Source of the DNA: Kappaphycus alvarezii | Taxonomy: Eukaryota > Rhodophyta > Florideophyceae > Gigartinales > Solieriaceae | Assembly: GCA_002205965.3 (NCBI GenBank) | Contig: NADL03000657.1 | Span: forward strand, 372,001 to 436,000 | Direction: 5' to 3' | DNA: 64,000 nt | Shown here: one piece after another, positions 46,100-56,149 of the stretch | Numbering within the stretch: the first letter of the stretch is position 1 | How the letters are laid out: the number at the start of each line of letters is the position of its first letter | The notes under the pieces: generated by a model | What the model was told of the DNA's origin: nothing | The model's input: only the letters and a program-made list of their open reading frames with translations | Databases searched by the model: none | Position numbers and translations under genes: made by a program

Positions 46100-46740
46100 A
46101 TGAAGAAACATGCTCTTGTAATTGGACTCACCTCCGCGAAAAAAATCGCGGTTGCGGCATTCTTGGCTTCTAGATCATCATCTTATAAGCTTGGTAAGAC
46201 CTTGCTCTCAACTCCCGTTGAGGAGCTGGAAACACACGAAGCAGATGTAGACACCCTTTTCATATTGTCGAAAACTCGCCTGCCGTCTAGAACTATCCTG
46301 TTCAGGGTAGTTTTCTCACAAAAAAACACCATCGGTAAAGACGCTGACGGGCGCAGTCGTGAAGCAGTGCAAGATGAGGCAAGCGTTTCTCGCGTCTGTG
46401 GCCCTCCTGGGAGCCAAGAAATGGTTGTATGTTCCCTCACTTCCCAGTCTACAGACATTCATTGAACCTCTATAATTCTCGCTGTGGCTTCAATACTACT
46501 GTCAAGTACCATTTTTTTGGCCTGGCACGCCATGCCCAAGAATGAATTGCCCAGACACACTCGATGTACATGGAGATCCTCTCATGCGCTACATGTATGG
46601 AGCCCACAGTATCAGCCGAAATGATCGCCAAGTAAAACTTCTCGCGAAAGACTTGACAAGAGCTGGTCTTCATCCTGTTGTAGAGTCACACCATGGTCTC
46701 CACCGCACGAAACCAGACATACAGGCAATGGTAAGCATCG
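46100..46740 (+). pseudogene. F2 retroelement fragment (PGSQ and zinc part)
   Basis: The plus strand reads TSAKKIAVAAFLASRSSS, GPPGSQEM, then in another frame DTLDVHGDPLMRYMYGAHSI and DRQVKLLAKDLTRAG. The LDxHGD-x-L pattern is the zinc/histidine segment typical of the C-terminal part of these reverse transcriptases. A matching order is seen at 51990-52454 plus 61435-61900. Confidence 0.55.
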
Positions 46741-46997
46741 AAAAGGTCGATTTGTTTAATCTTAATTTCATGACTCCGCTCGCTCTCTTCAACCAGAGAG
46801 CTAGGTCCTTCAACCAGATGTCCCATCTTGGTTGCTTTGAGATCCCATTGCCCCATATCATCATTAAAAGTCTTCAAAATCTCCATTCTTTCTTTGAAAG
46901 GGACCACTAGTTGAAGACCGGCTTCAGTTTGTTGGAGGAGTTTCTTATTTGGCAATGTAAAAGCCTTCTGATTCCTGCGTACCATTTCTGTGTTCAA
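46686..46997 (-). pseudogene. integrase N-terminal region (minus copy)
   Basis: VRRNQKAFTLPNKKLLQQTEAG and PFKERMEILKTFNDDMGQWD match VRRNQKAFSLWNGKLFRHTKAG and PLKERMKILRTFHDELGHWD of the complete element. The two zinc-binding His are lost (FNDDMGQW), and the element ends within the next 20 codons. Confidence 0.8.
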
Positions 46998-47141
46998 GAT
47001 GGACCGTTCTCATTTTAAGTACGTATGAAAATTTCAATAGTGCGTGAATATTAGCTTCGAACTCGTTATTTTATGGCTCTTGCACCTCTGGAACTTTGAC
47101 AATGTTCTCGAAAGATTTTTCATTTGGATTCATTCGATCCC

Positions 47142-47680
47142 TCAAACGGGATATGTAATCAGCAGGCTGAAAATTGGCAAACTGATATACTGCAAACATG
47201 TCGAGTCATCGACCCAAATGGTGATGTACATATTTCTTTGGAAATGCAGCTTTAAGTGCCTCGCGATCAGTTGTGGAAACAAATTTTTCGAGTGACAATA
47301 GGTAGACGCGAAACTTTTGCAGTGCGGAGACGACAGCAGAAGCTTCTCTCTAGCAGACTGAGTATCTATTTTACTTATCATTCAGAGTAAGATTTGCGAA
47401 TTGAACAGTGTGTCGTCTTCCGTTTTCATCTTTTACAGGGTATCATTTTCCGTTTACATCTTTTTAAGTCAAAAAAGCGTTCAGAGACCGTCCTGAGGAA
47501 TATGTTTCCATAATAAATTGTCTCTTGAAATCTGGATACATCAGCAGTGGGGGGAACACATAGCTTATCTTTAAGCTCTTCCAATGCACTTTGAATTTCC
47601 TTGTTCCAGTAAAATTTTCCGTTCTCCGCAGCACTGCTATGTAACGCTGCTGCTGTCTTGGCAAAAGCTTTGGTAGACAT
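47142..47680 (-). pseudogene. RNase H region (minus copy)
   Basis: Fragments in two frames: FAKTAAALHSSAAENGKFYWNK and ALEELKDKLCVPP match the RT thumb and RNase H lead-in of the complete element (TTAPLHAGTTKNGKIYWNK, FQELKGKLCVPP). The first RNase H Asp (ETDAS in the other copy) is lost. Confidence 0.75.
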
Positions 47681-47890
47681 TTTGTAGAATCAGGCCAGTC
47701 CTAAGAAGCTTCAAAACTCTGTCTTTGAAGTGGGCTTTGGTATGAACTTTATTATTCTCGTTTTCTCTGGATCCACTTTGATTCACTCTTGATCGACGAT
47801 ATGACCGAGTAATTTTGATATACGTTTTCGCAAGGAATCATTTGCTCAACTTACGTTTCAGGCCGTATGCAGATATCCTACCCACAAGAG

Positions 47891-48440
47891 TCAGTTTTGC
47901 GATATGAGCTGATCCAAAGTTCTTGAAAATATTACTATATCATCGATATAAACTCTTGCAAATGGAACTCCTTTCAAAAGATCGTTCATCATTCTTCGGA
48001 ATGTAGCTGGTGCACTCATGAAATCAAAAGGCATCGCTTTGAATCCGTAGGTACTATTTTTTGTGGTAAGATTCGTTTTTTTACATTTTTCATCCAATAG
48101 AATCAACTAATAACTGGTTTAGTAGTCAATTAATGTGAAATATCTCATGTCTTTCAATTTTTCGACGATTTACTCCATATTTGGGATTTGGAGTCGTTCA
48201 AGTATCACCTTTTGATTGAATTGCCTGTAGTCAACGTGAAAGCAAGAATTTCATCCTTTTTTGGAGCCAACACAACCTAAAACGACAGTGAGGATAAAAT
48301 TACCCGAACATTATCTTTTTCTAGCATACCTGTACCATTTTCTGAGATAAATTGTTCATAATTAGGCGATTGATGTCCAGGCCGATGGGAAACTAGTGGA
48401 TTTTCGGTAAGTGCACATAAGTGAGTGACCGATATACTTG
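47891..48440 (-). pseudogene. reverse transcriptase region (minus copy)
   Basis: The stretch 48106-47891 reads LDEKCKKTNLTTKNSTYGFK, PFDFMSAPATFRRMMNDLLKGVPFARVYIDDIVIFS, with an intact YIDD. Upstream the finger region is stopped. It matches 56578-56760. Confidence 0.8.
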
Positions 48441-48546
48441 CTTTACTTAGATCTGAAACGCTTCATGCAAATTATTCGGAAAATGTTAACGTGTCGGATA
48501 TTTCTTTTGAGGCGGGAGCGAGAAGGTGCTGCACTTTTTCTTGATT

Positions 48547-48813
48547 TTATGTGATCTTAGGGTTTTCCCTTTCTTGATCCTTACCTTCTAAATTTTGAAA
48601 GACCTCTTGTGTCGTGCGTATCTCTTCAGATATGTAATTCCACTTATTTTGATTCACTTTGCAAAGTAAATGTTCTTTCATCCTCTGAATGTCGTATTTC
48701 AACTCGATACTATCGCAAAAAGAAACAAATTTCGGTCTCAAATTTACACTAGAATTCCAGTCGTTATCTGTTTCAAACCCAGAATCATAATCATCCCATG
48801 CCATGTTCATCAT
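48547..48813 (-). pseudogene. protease-RT spacer (minus copy)
   Basis: NMAWDDYDSGFETDNDWNSSVNLRPKFVSFCD parallels 55866-56051 of the complete element. This acidic segment links protease to RT; I recognise no function. Its conservation in two copies marks it as a real part of Pol. Confidence 0.7.
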
Positions 48814-49090
48814 CTCTCGAGCGTAACCTTTCCCACTTTTGAATGTGTTACTTGGTCTTAATCTTCGCTGTTATAACTTGAAGTGATATCGTCCTGGTCG
48901 TTTTCCAGTAAATCTTCCGGGGATGTGCTTTTGTAGAATTCCAAGAAATTTTCACGGTTCTGCTATCTATTTGAACTGAAACGCTTTGGTTGCCCAAGCC
49001 AATGCACGTACCTAGTCTTATCATGACAGGGCAACCAGGAAAAGAAATTCTACATCAATTTTAGAGTCCTCAAAGATCACTCAAATCTTG

Positions 49091-49306
49091 TCAACATTGA
49101 TTATAATTTTTGGTACGGTTCCATCGGCAACAGTTATTCATCGAGTAGTTAGAATAATTTCGAGACCTACATCCATCACCAAAGTTTCTCAATTGAGGTC
49201 TAGAACAGCGCCCGGGTTGAAAAGTGATTTTTTTCATTCTGGCTGTAACTTTGACTGGTACCAGCTTAAGACGTCTTGGTTTTGTCGAGGCTGATTGAAG
49301 AAACAA
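49091..49306 (-). pseudogene. protease (minus copy) with Asn at the active site
   Basis: STKPRRLKLVPVKVTARMKK leads into a frame reading LFNPGAV, where the catalytic D-S/T-G is N-P-G (codon at 49218-49216). The same Asn is found in the complete element. Afterwards the reading is frameshifted. Confidence 0.7.
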
Positions 49307-50289
49307 TTTCTTACCCTTAGCAGACTTTTATAGTTTATCTTTTTTTTCGAGTTCTTTTCTCGCATCCTCTCCGTCGCCCCTCAAAGCTGACCAAATATCA
49401 TTCTAGTTGAGGCCAATATAAGCTCACCTACCAAATTGTACTTCTTCACATACTCTAGTAAGTCGTTCGCGATAGTCATGAATTCCTTATTCTTTTCACT
49501 TTTCTTGGCCAAAGTGGTTCCCACTCCTGGAACAACTTGGTCAAACAGTCATTCTTATCCACTGTCAAAACATTGACATACTTATAAAGAGACTCTTCCA
49601 CGTCCTCACCCCGGCTACTCTTGAACTGAAAGTAAGATGTGATGGTGTCTATCATTCGAAAGCTATTATGGTGACTTAAAAAGCCCTCTACCTTGCAAAA
49701 AACGCTTAATATCGTTGTATAGGTGCAATAATCCTCGACAAAAATACCAAATGATAGGTTCGAGATGGACCCGAATGAAAACGGAGCAATAACTACCGGA
49801 AGTGAGAGTCGTTGCGAGCAACTAAAGTGATTACGCAGAAGTTAACCGGTGGTGGAGATGAGTGGACGTGAACGCTGAGTGATTGCTGTAGTAGCCAACA
49901 CTAAAGGGGTAGGTTATACCACCTGTTCTCCACCACTGGCGAAAAAAGGTTCTTCAATCTTAAGTTAAATATCGACCTTCCAACTATTTGAGACTGAATC
50001 TGACGTTGTCTTCCAACTTCTTTTATACTTTATGTTGTGTGTGATTTAGTTTGGAAGGCGTCCCACTAGGTCTTGCTGGTCCCGAAGCGCTCCTAAAATT
50101 TCCCTCGTACCCCTCCCTCTGTACCGTTCCGAACTGCCGAAATTTGTTGCACCTGCGCAGTACCTTTGGCGGCTCTGCATGGCGACAGAGCAATGCAAAG
50201 CATCCCTCTAAGCATAATAGGAAATCAAATTTGCATTCCAGTGCCAGCACAGCCAGCGCAGCAAGCTAAAATAGGGAAGATTTAGATGT

Positions 50290-50810
50290 TTTACTCTTCT
50301 TCGTAAGATATATCAGATCTATCCCATGGTTTTCAAGACAACCAAAATCAACTCAAAAATGCTATACCGAAACAGCAATGGGGAGGGAACTACGCTCCCT
50401 AAAATGCTACCTTCAGGCCAGCCATCAAGCATGCCGCGTGGGACATGACGGCTGCTGCAGCGTGCCTTTGCATTAACCCCCCCGAACCTTTCCGTACGTC
50501 TCCAGTGCCCTCACTTCCACGTTCCTTGCCACGTCATTTAGCACTGCAAGTGCATCCGGGTGCCACCCTCCAAGAGAGGAGATTGGGACAGGCACGAGAC
50601 TGCCTATGGTGGAAGTCGCGATAAAGGATTGATGGATTCTCTGCTTTGTATTTCGCGCCGCATTCAGAGAGGGCATCGGGTTGAAGGCCCTCACTCTCCT
50701 GCTGGAGAGATCGATGGGATTCACGAAGGTAACATCAAAAAAATCTGTCACTTCTCTGCCAAAGTAGTATCCAGCCAGCGCAGAGAGCCAGCGGACCCTG
50801 CGCATTCAGC
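50290..50810 (-). pseudogene. F2 retroelement C-terminus and tail
   Basis: From 50805 the minus strand reads VRWLSALAGYYFGREVTDFFDVTFVNPIDL, AFNPMPSLNAARNTKQRIHQSFI and SLGGWHPDALAVLNDVARN, ETYGKVR. After a G-run frameshift near 50483 it continues RHAAAAVMSHAACLMAGLKV and stops. DVTF plus GGWHPDAL are landmarks of this RT C-terminal family. The tail (50290-50385) is the shared F2 3' sequence. Confidence 0.65.
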
Positions 50811-50869
50811 TCAGCATACCAAACAAGTTTTCAGCAAATTTTAATTACAACAGATACAACCGACCATAT

Positions 50870-51910
50870 CTTCCCTACATCTTTCCCAGGACTGCCACTG
50901 GGAAGAGATCCCTCGGTCCGCCATCTTGCTCTTATCCTCCCGCCACCCGCAGCTGTCTTCGTTGCTTACAGCTACCTCTTTTCGAGCGTTGATCATCGCT
51001 GGTCTCCGGCGAAATGCTCCAGTCTGCTATCACAACTGAACTAATGCTATCGAAGTCCGATAGGTTGTTCTCGTCCACGGCAGCCCACGACCGAGCACGG
51101 CTCCTCTCCGTGCGAATATCCTCCGCCTCGTCTGTTTTCTCTTCGCTTCCTCACCCCCACCGCAGTACGTACATGTCCTTTTCTACGTGGAAAGTCGCTC
51201 TGGCTCTACGTCTCGGCATCGCGCTATTCCCTCGATATACTTGCTGTCCGGTCTGTTCCCGGCACTTGGCCGACATCGCACCCGTCTTAGGTCCAAGTGG
51301 TCAACACGCGTTGACCTGCAAATACGAAGACAAAATGACTCGTTGTCATCACATTCTCCGCAACGTTCTTGCCCTCTACTGCAAGTAACTTGGCATCGTC
51401 GCCCTTGTCGAACATCCGCTCCTCTACCAGTTTTTCAACTCATCTGAGCATTCGGAGTCCCCGTGATACGAATGGACATTTACATACCCGCTGCATACGG
51501 GCTTCACAGTACCGATATCGCCGTCGACGTTACTGTTGCACACCCCTCCGCACGCCACCACATTTCGCCAAGTGCGATTACTGCAGGCGCGTCCGCAACA
51601 CTCGCAGAGCGCTAATAACATTATTATTACGGCACTTACTGCAACCAAAACGATATACTCCTCTCCCCGCCGGGATTGATATCTATGGCACCTTGGGCGA
51701 CGACGGTAAGGGGTTTTCCCGCCGTTTTGCTTCCTTCGCTGCTTCCCGTCGCGGTTCCTCCCCTCAGCAGGAGCTCCGCGACTTCGCTAACCGTTTTGCA
51801 TATAGTCTCCAAGTAATGCAGGTGCGACAAGTTTCTACCCGCCGCCTGCATCCGTAGTTAATTTATGAATACCCTCCGCACGCCTCTGTGCGACATTGTA
51901 GGACCATAAA
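50870..51910 (+). pseudogene. F1 retroelement C-terminal region, best copy
   Basis: In order: HDRARLLSVRISSASSVFSS, WKVALALRLGIALFPRY, CPVC with HALTCKY (zinc motif), RCHHILRNVLALYC, EHPLL, then a frame change and DIYIPAAYGLHSTDIAVDVTV, AGASATLAER, IDIYGTLGDDGKGFSRRFA, ELRDFANRFAYSLQVMQ. It ends near 51859; the 3' tail continues to about 51910. A RT polymerase core is absent upstream, where a head-to-head F2 fragment begins. One stop and two frame changes break it. Confidence 0.7.
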
Positions 51911-51949
51911 GATCTACCACCACCACTACTGTAACATATGTTTTGGCTG

Positions 51950-52454
51950 TAACCCATTCACATTCATATCTGAGTGTTACGTTGGATGCATGTTGTGAGA
52001 AACGCCACCGCATCAACTAGCTGGATCCAAAATCTAAACTCTCAGAACCGGCCTTAGGTCATCCAAGGATATTGCCGCAGCCGCCTTCTTCGCCCCTAGG
52101 TATCAAACGAGAACTTTAGTGTGCGATGCCCGCCGTCTCTAGTGACCTACTTGGCTACTTACGCAGATGCCAAGACGGCATTCACCCAATGGAGATCATC
52201 TTCCAGACCTGTTCACAGTCTTCCCATCGAACCTTTTTGCTCTAACGCCCCATCACAAAAATCTTTGAAAATTTAGTTCGCACCGTAGGGTACCAATAGC
52301 TTGCCTTGAGTAGTCGCTGCCCCTAGGCCTTCAGGGACTCAATGAATTTTCCGGGAACCAAGGAATGGGTCCGTTGTCCTCCCACCGCAGGATCGAAGAC
52401 CATGTCTAGCACCGGAAATTTCTCAGCATGCTACATGTAATTCCTTCAGGCCCT
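51950..52454 (+). pseudogene. F2 retroelement, upstream half, interrupted by the complete element
   Basis: The plus strand reads GLRSSKDIAAAAFFAP and later NFPGTKEWVRCPPTAGSKTM, STGNFSACYM, matching the F2 order (compare AKKIAVAAFLASR and PPGSQEM at 46.1-46.4 kb). The frame runs into the target duplication GCCCT and resumes after the element at 61435. There are stops near 52130 and 52434. Confidence 0.6.
52450..52454. repeat. target-site duplication, left copy
   Basis: GCCCT immediately precedes the left LTR and is repeated at 61435-61439 directly after the right LTR. Confidence 0.9.
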
Positions 52455-52912
52455 TGTGATATAAAAAATAGTCCTCCCCTCATGTAATACAGAAAATGGT
52501 CCTCCCTTCGTGTAATACAGGAATTGGTTCTCCCTTTGTGTAATCCAGCAATCTACAACGGTCCCGCCCCTAGCTTCTCCCACTGTCCTTTCCAAAATTA
52601 CTTCCATTTTATCTAGATAGTTTTATACTGTGTTGGACGCTCTGAATCGACCCCGAATCAAGTTCATTTTCCCTTTTAGCTTACCTTCTCCTCCAAATTC
52701 GCCTTTTTTGAGAAGGAGGGCGCAAATGCACTACTGCAAAATACCGTGCAGATTTTTTTTTCGTATCCCTGATCTATAGAACCTGCCCCGGGAGCCTATT
52801 TAAACCCCTTTATTCCAAGTTCCAAATGTCCCCGATCATTTTACTCATCATCCCTCTTCCCCACACACTCAAAACACCCTACATTGCCTCCTATTCCCCA
52901 ACGTCTGTCAAA

Positions 52913-53460
52913 ATGAACAACCTTCGCCCCTCCGCCCCCATCACCAAAAAACGCCCCTCTCGCCCCATCAATGGCCTCCGTCTCGCCGCCGACGGGCCAA
53001 CCAATGCCGACGACTACATTCGGCGGCAAACAAAGAAGCTAATCATCGAGTTCGTTCGCCGCCTCTTCATAGAAGAAGAGGCGAGGGAGGTAAGTGAGGA
53101 TGAGGCTGCAAAATTCGCGGAGGAGAGCGGGGAGTCCTTCGAGGAATGGGCAGCCCCGGAGTTGGTCTACGAGGTTAAGGACGAAGAGGGGAAAAGGAGG
53201 ATCAGGATGGGGTCGATGAGGACGACGATGAGGACGACGCTGATGAGTCACAGGAAGGTATGGGAAGGGTTGGAATGGGGGAATGTATGGATCAAGTTGT
53301 GCCGACGATTGAACCAGATGGAGATATCTTTAGTAGTCTAGATATCTCCCACGGGGGAATAGAGAGCTGTCAGCCATTCGCAGATATTTGTGGGGACTGC
53401 TTGGACAGCATGGATATTTTTGAGGAGTTGTTTGGATCTGATTTAGAGAATGGAAAATAA
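52913..53460 (+). pseudogene. LTR-encoded acidic protein, copy in the 5' LTR, one-base deletion
   Basis: It is identical in sense to the intact copy at 60445, except that one G is missing in the G-run at about 53187-53191. The first frame therefore runs on as KRRIRMGSMRTTMRT to 53341, and the C-terminal block (QVVPTIEPDGDIFSSLDIS ... LFGSDLENGK) is in another frame from 53260 to 53460. An upstream in-frame ATG exists at 52826, but the ATG at 52913 (CAAAATGAA) is the one shared with the solo LTRs. Confidence 0.85.
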
Positions 53461-53588
53461 GAGGACCAAATTGATTGTTAGTTTCTTAAGTATCTTTTGC
53501 TTAGAGTATATTGTCCACACAAAGTATTTTTATGCATTTCCTGGTATCTTCTGTAGTTTTGTTCTGACTTTAGGGGTAGCCAAACGTC

Positions 53589-53596
53589 TATATAAG
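53589..53596 (+). promoter_or_regulatory. second TATA-like box in the 5' LTR
   Basis: TATATAAG lies downstream of the LTR ORF stop and about 310 bp before the LTR end, following a conserved GGGGTAGCCAAA box. The box is kept in the LTRs at 17.9 and 38.3 kb and is damaged in the 42-kb LTR. It is a good candidate for the promoter of the genomic RNA (inference). Confidence 0.5.
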
Positions 53597-53903
53597 CTGA
53601 GTAAACTGCTTCCTCATGGAGAGATCAAGCAAGTTGGCAGACAACTTCAATTCAGGTCCGGAGTAGTAGGAAGTTGAGAGTCAATTTCAGACACAAAAAG
53701 AATTTTTTTTACGCTAGTCACTGAGCATAGGTGGTAGACCCTGCCCCTTTCTTACTTGCTTGTAGCCCTTTCAAATATCTTCCATATACACTCCATTTTA
53801 TTCCTTCAAATATACCACGGTAGAACTTTTGTCGCTCGCAACACCTCCTTCTTGGGGTAGTTGTTTCTAAGTATCTCTTCTTCCGACGATTTACCCCTAT
53901 CAT

Positions 53904-53922
53904 TTGGTATTCTTGTGGAGGG
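53904..53922 (+). other. primer-binding site
   Basis: TTGGTATTCTTGTGGAGG begins one base after the LTR's terminal CA. It contains the expected TGG complementary to a tRNA CCA end. The minus-strand copy at 46-50 kb has the nearly identical TTTGGTATTTTTGTCGAGG at the same place, which supports the assignment. I cannot name the tRNA. Confidence 0.7.
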
Positions 53923-53991
53923 GGTTGTACTCGAGGTATTCGAGGTGAGCTTTACTGAGGAACACTTCGGCGAGATTTCTTTTCTGTAATC

Positions 53992-54873
53992 ATGGATTTT
54001 AACGCTGCTCGTATATCGTTCACAGGGGGCAAGGGTGAAGACGTTGAGGAGTTTCTCTATGCATATGTCAACGTTGTGATGCGTGAGAAGAGCGATGAAG
54101 AGAAGGCCGCAAGTATCTTTGCTTATCTTCATTGTGACGCAATGCACATATATAAGGCTAAGTTTATCGACGGGTGGTCTCTTAACGGTAATGGGCGTAA
54201 CTTCGGTAAGGTATGTGAGTGGCTGGCGAAAGAATATGCGAAGGAGGTAGAACCAGATGAGATGATTCGTACTGCCATAGAGGCCCGGCTCAACTTCGAT
54301 GATTTGTTAAGCTTATTGGTATATTTGTGTGATCTTTATGAAAAGGCCGGGTTTAACGCCCAAGCCAAGTACGGAATGCTGCGTAAGGCGGCTATGGGGG
54401 ATAAGCGGCTCTCCAATTTCCTTCTCATCAAGTGCCCTCACACTTTTAATGAACTAAAGGAGACCATGGTAGAATATGTCAAAAATTCGGAGACGTTTCA
54501 GTCACTGAGTGAGGCACCGAGGGAAAACCGTACATCGATCTCCATCGTACATCCTGAGAAGAATTATCAAAGGCCGGCTACTAGTGCAGTGGCATTAGAA
54601 TCTGTCAGAAGCGATGTCAAAAACTTGGAAAAACGGTTGGAAACCCCATTCGATAATCAACCTGACATGATAACCTCGCAGTTGGAAAGCCTTACTCTTA
54701 CCATTAAGAAGAACCAGTCTGGGGCCCTAAGGTCACAGAGGTCTGCTCCTACTGTCACAAGCCTGGACACTTTGCAAATAGGTGTCCTCATAATCCACAT
54801 AGAAATACTTGTTGTGGAAAGTGCGGACGATACGGGCATCATGAAAGTAACTGCTGCTCTAAAGAAAACATAA
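53992..54873 (+). CDS. gag: Gag (matrix/capsid part)
   Basis: This is a 293-codon frame starting MDFNAARISFTGGKGEDVEE, 90 bases after the LTR. The minus copy has the related start FQFKSSRGEDVEESLYKYVNV. Helix-rich capsid-like sequence follows (EWLAKEYAKEVEPDEMI, YEKAGFNAQAKYGML). The last 40 codons are out of frame relative to the zinc knuckles, which are read in another frame from about 54744, so the true Gag requires a frame change near 54735. Gag assembles the particle in the cytoplasm and packages RNA. It is the best preserved internal gene. Confidence 0.8.
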   Translation: MDFNAARISFTGGKGEDVEEFLYAYVNVVMREKSDEEKAASIFAYLHCDAMHIYKAKFIDGWSLNGNGRNFGKVCEWLAKEYAKEVEPDEMIRTAIEARLNFDDLLSLLVYLCDLYEKAGFNAQAKYGMLRKAAMGDKRLSNFLLIKCPHTFNELKETMVEYVKNSETFQSLSEAPRENRTSISIVHPEKNYQRPATSAVALESVRSDVKNLEKRLETPFDNQPDMITSQLESLTLTIKKNQSGALRSQRSAPTVTSLDTLQIGVLIIHIEILVVESADDTGIMKVTAALKKT

Positions 54874-54926
54874 GAGCAAATTTATCGGATGCGAGGAGTG
54901 AGTCAGGGCCGGAGATGAAAATCTAA
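54744..54926 (+). pseudogene. gag: Gag nucleocapsid with two CCHC zinc knuckles, shifted frame
   Basis: In the frame of 54744 the reading is CSYCHKPGHFANRC followed by CGKCGRYGHHESNC, two perfect C-x2-C-x4-H-x4-C knuckles; all eight ligands are present. This frame is shifted from the gag frame and ends at TAA 54924-54926. The knuckles bind genomic RNA. Either an indel mutation or a programmed shift separates them from the capsid; without other intact copies I favour an indel. Confidence 0.8.
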
Positions 54927-54947
54927 CAAAATAGAAGGGATCAAAAG

Positions 54948-55223
54948 TTGACGTATGGCGGTAACGTATCCATCGCTGAAGAAATTAGTCAAGTCAATGT
55001 GACAAAAAGGGATGGGGAAGGGAACATTTTATCGAAGAAACCTAGGCTAGATTATGGAACACTGGAGCATATCCCAGCACTTGTACCTCCTCGAACCAAG
55101 AGGCCTGATCAAGTTGTTCAAGGGGTGGAAGTCACTCCGGCCAAAAGAAGAAAAAGAGTAAGAAAGTTAAGAGTATCCGAAGGACGTACTAGAGTATGTG
55201 AAGAAGTACAGTCTGGTAGCTGA
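54948..55223 (+). pseudogene. Gag-protease spacer
   Basis: It is a basic 91-codon stretch: RTKRPDQVVQGVEVTPAKRR. The minus copy has QVVPGVGTTLAKK at the same place, in another frame that goes on LLEYVKKYNLVGELI. Around 55175-55225 the present copy is frameshifted. No function is recognised. Confidence 0.55.
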
Positions 55224-55263
55224 GCTTTAATCAGCCCCAACGGGGATAACGTTTGGTCAACTT

Positions 55264-55659
55264 TTGAGGGGCGACGCAGAGGATGCGAGAAAAGAACTCA
55301 AAAAAATTATCAGGTCTAATAAGTACGCTAAGGGTAAGAATCTGTTTCTTCATTCGGCCTCGACAGCACCAAGACGTCTTAAGCTGGTACCAGTCAAAGT
55401 ATTGGGTATGAAAACCCAAGCTCTCTTCAATTCAGGTGCTGTTCCAAACCTCATTTCAGAAACTTTGGTGACAGATCTAGGTCTCGAAATTACTCCAACG
55501 ACTCGAAAAATAACTGTAGCGGATGGAACCGTCTCAAAATGCATGGGCACTGTTGACAAGGTTTCCGTGTTCTTTGGGGACTCTAAAATTGATGTAGACT
55601 TTCTTGTCATGCCTGATCTCCCTTTTGATGCACTCATTGGCTGCCCTACCATGGAATGA
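55264..55659 (+). pseudogene. pol: retropepsin-like protease with Asn at the catalytic Asp
   Basis: The domain reads ALFNSGAVPNLISETLVTDLGL, ITVADGTVSKCMGTVDKVSV, VDFLVMPDLPFDALIGCPTME. This is the fold signature of Ty3/gypsy proteases (DSGA ... ILG), but the active-site codon at 55429-55431 is AAT (Asn) instead of GAT/GAC. The second copy in this window also has Asn. A TGA at 55657-55659 interrupts the frame right after PTME; the same frame then continues (LGTCIDLGNEMVSVNIDG). Confidence 0.8.
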
Positions 55660-55677
55660 CTAGGGACATGCATTGAC

Positions 55678-56051
55678 TTGGGCAATGAAATGGTTTCAGT
55701 TAATATTGACGGCAGAACCGTGAAGATGCCACTGAATTTCGACAAAAGCACGCATCCTGAAGATTTAAAAGAAACAGACAGTGAATATTTCACTTCTAGC
55801 TATGAGAAAGAAGATTCGGAACCAACTAATACTTTCGGAAATGGAAAAGGGTACGCTCGGGGGTAATGAACATGGCATGGGACGATTATGATTCTGGGTT
55901 TGAAAGAGATGACGACTGGAATTCTAGGATAAGTTTGAAACCTGAATGTGTTTCTTTTTGCGACGATATCGAACCAAAGGACAGAATTCGGAGCATGAAA
56001 GAAGATTACCTTTGCAAAGAAAATAATAATGTGTCCAATTCCATATATTAA
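55678..56051 (+). pseudogene. acidic spacer between protease and RT
   Basis: Two frames: EMVSVNIDGRTVKMPLNF (to 55866) and NMAWDDYDSGFERDDDWNSRISLKPECVSFCDD (55866-56051). Parallel sequences exist in the minus copy (48547-48813). It is rich in Asp/Glu, Ser and Trp; I recognise no domain. Confidence 0.6.
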
Positions 56052-56149
56052 GATGTGAGCTCGACGGAAGAGGTCTTTCAAAATATTGAGGTTGAGGATC
56101 AAGAAGAAAAAGGGCGCCAAATGGCAGAAATCAAGGAAAAGTGCAGCAC

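Larger units (their letters stand above)
46686..50030 (-). mobile_element. truncated Ty3/gypsy element, same family as the complete one
   Basis: From right to left: a 3' LTR portion (49752-50030), primer-binding region, the first codons of gag, protease, RT, RNase H and the integrase zinc region, ending inside integrase at 46686. Protein similarity to the complete element is high throughout. A gag deletion joins FKSSRGEDVEESLYKYVNVL directly to the spacer before protease. The element is thus both truncated and internally deleted. Confidence 0.85.
52455..53902 (+). repeat. 5' LTR
   Basis: It is 1448 bp. It begins with tandem units of about 27 bp (TGTAATACAG, GGTCCTCCC) to about 52550, has a TATA-like TATTTAAA at 52797-52804, the LTR ORF from 52913, and a second TATATAAG at 53589-53596, followed by about 300 bp to the terminal CA. 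Confidence 0.95.

Noticed and set aside
53210..53341. Arg/Met/Thr-rich protein end in the 5' LTR (RRIRMGSMRTTMRT)
   Set aside because: It is the acidic microsatellite read out of frame after a one-base deletion relative to the 3' LTR.
54735..54745. Programmed frameshift between capsid and zinc knuckles
   Set aside because: No slippery heptamer is obvious, and Gag normally includes the knuckles in frame; a simple indel is the better reading.
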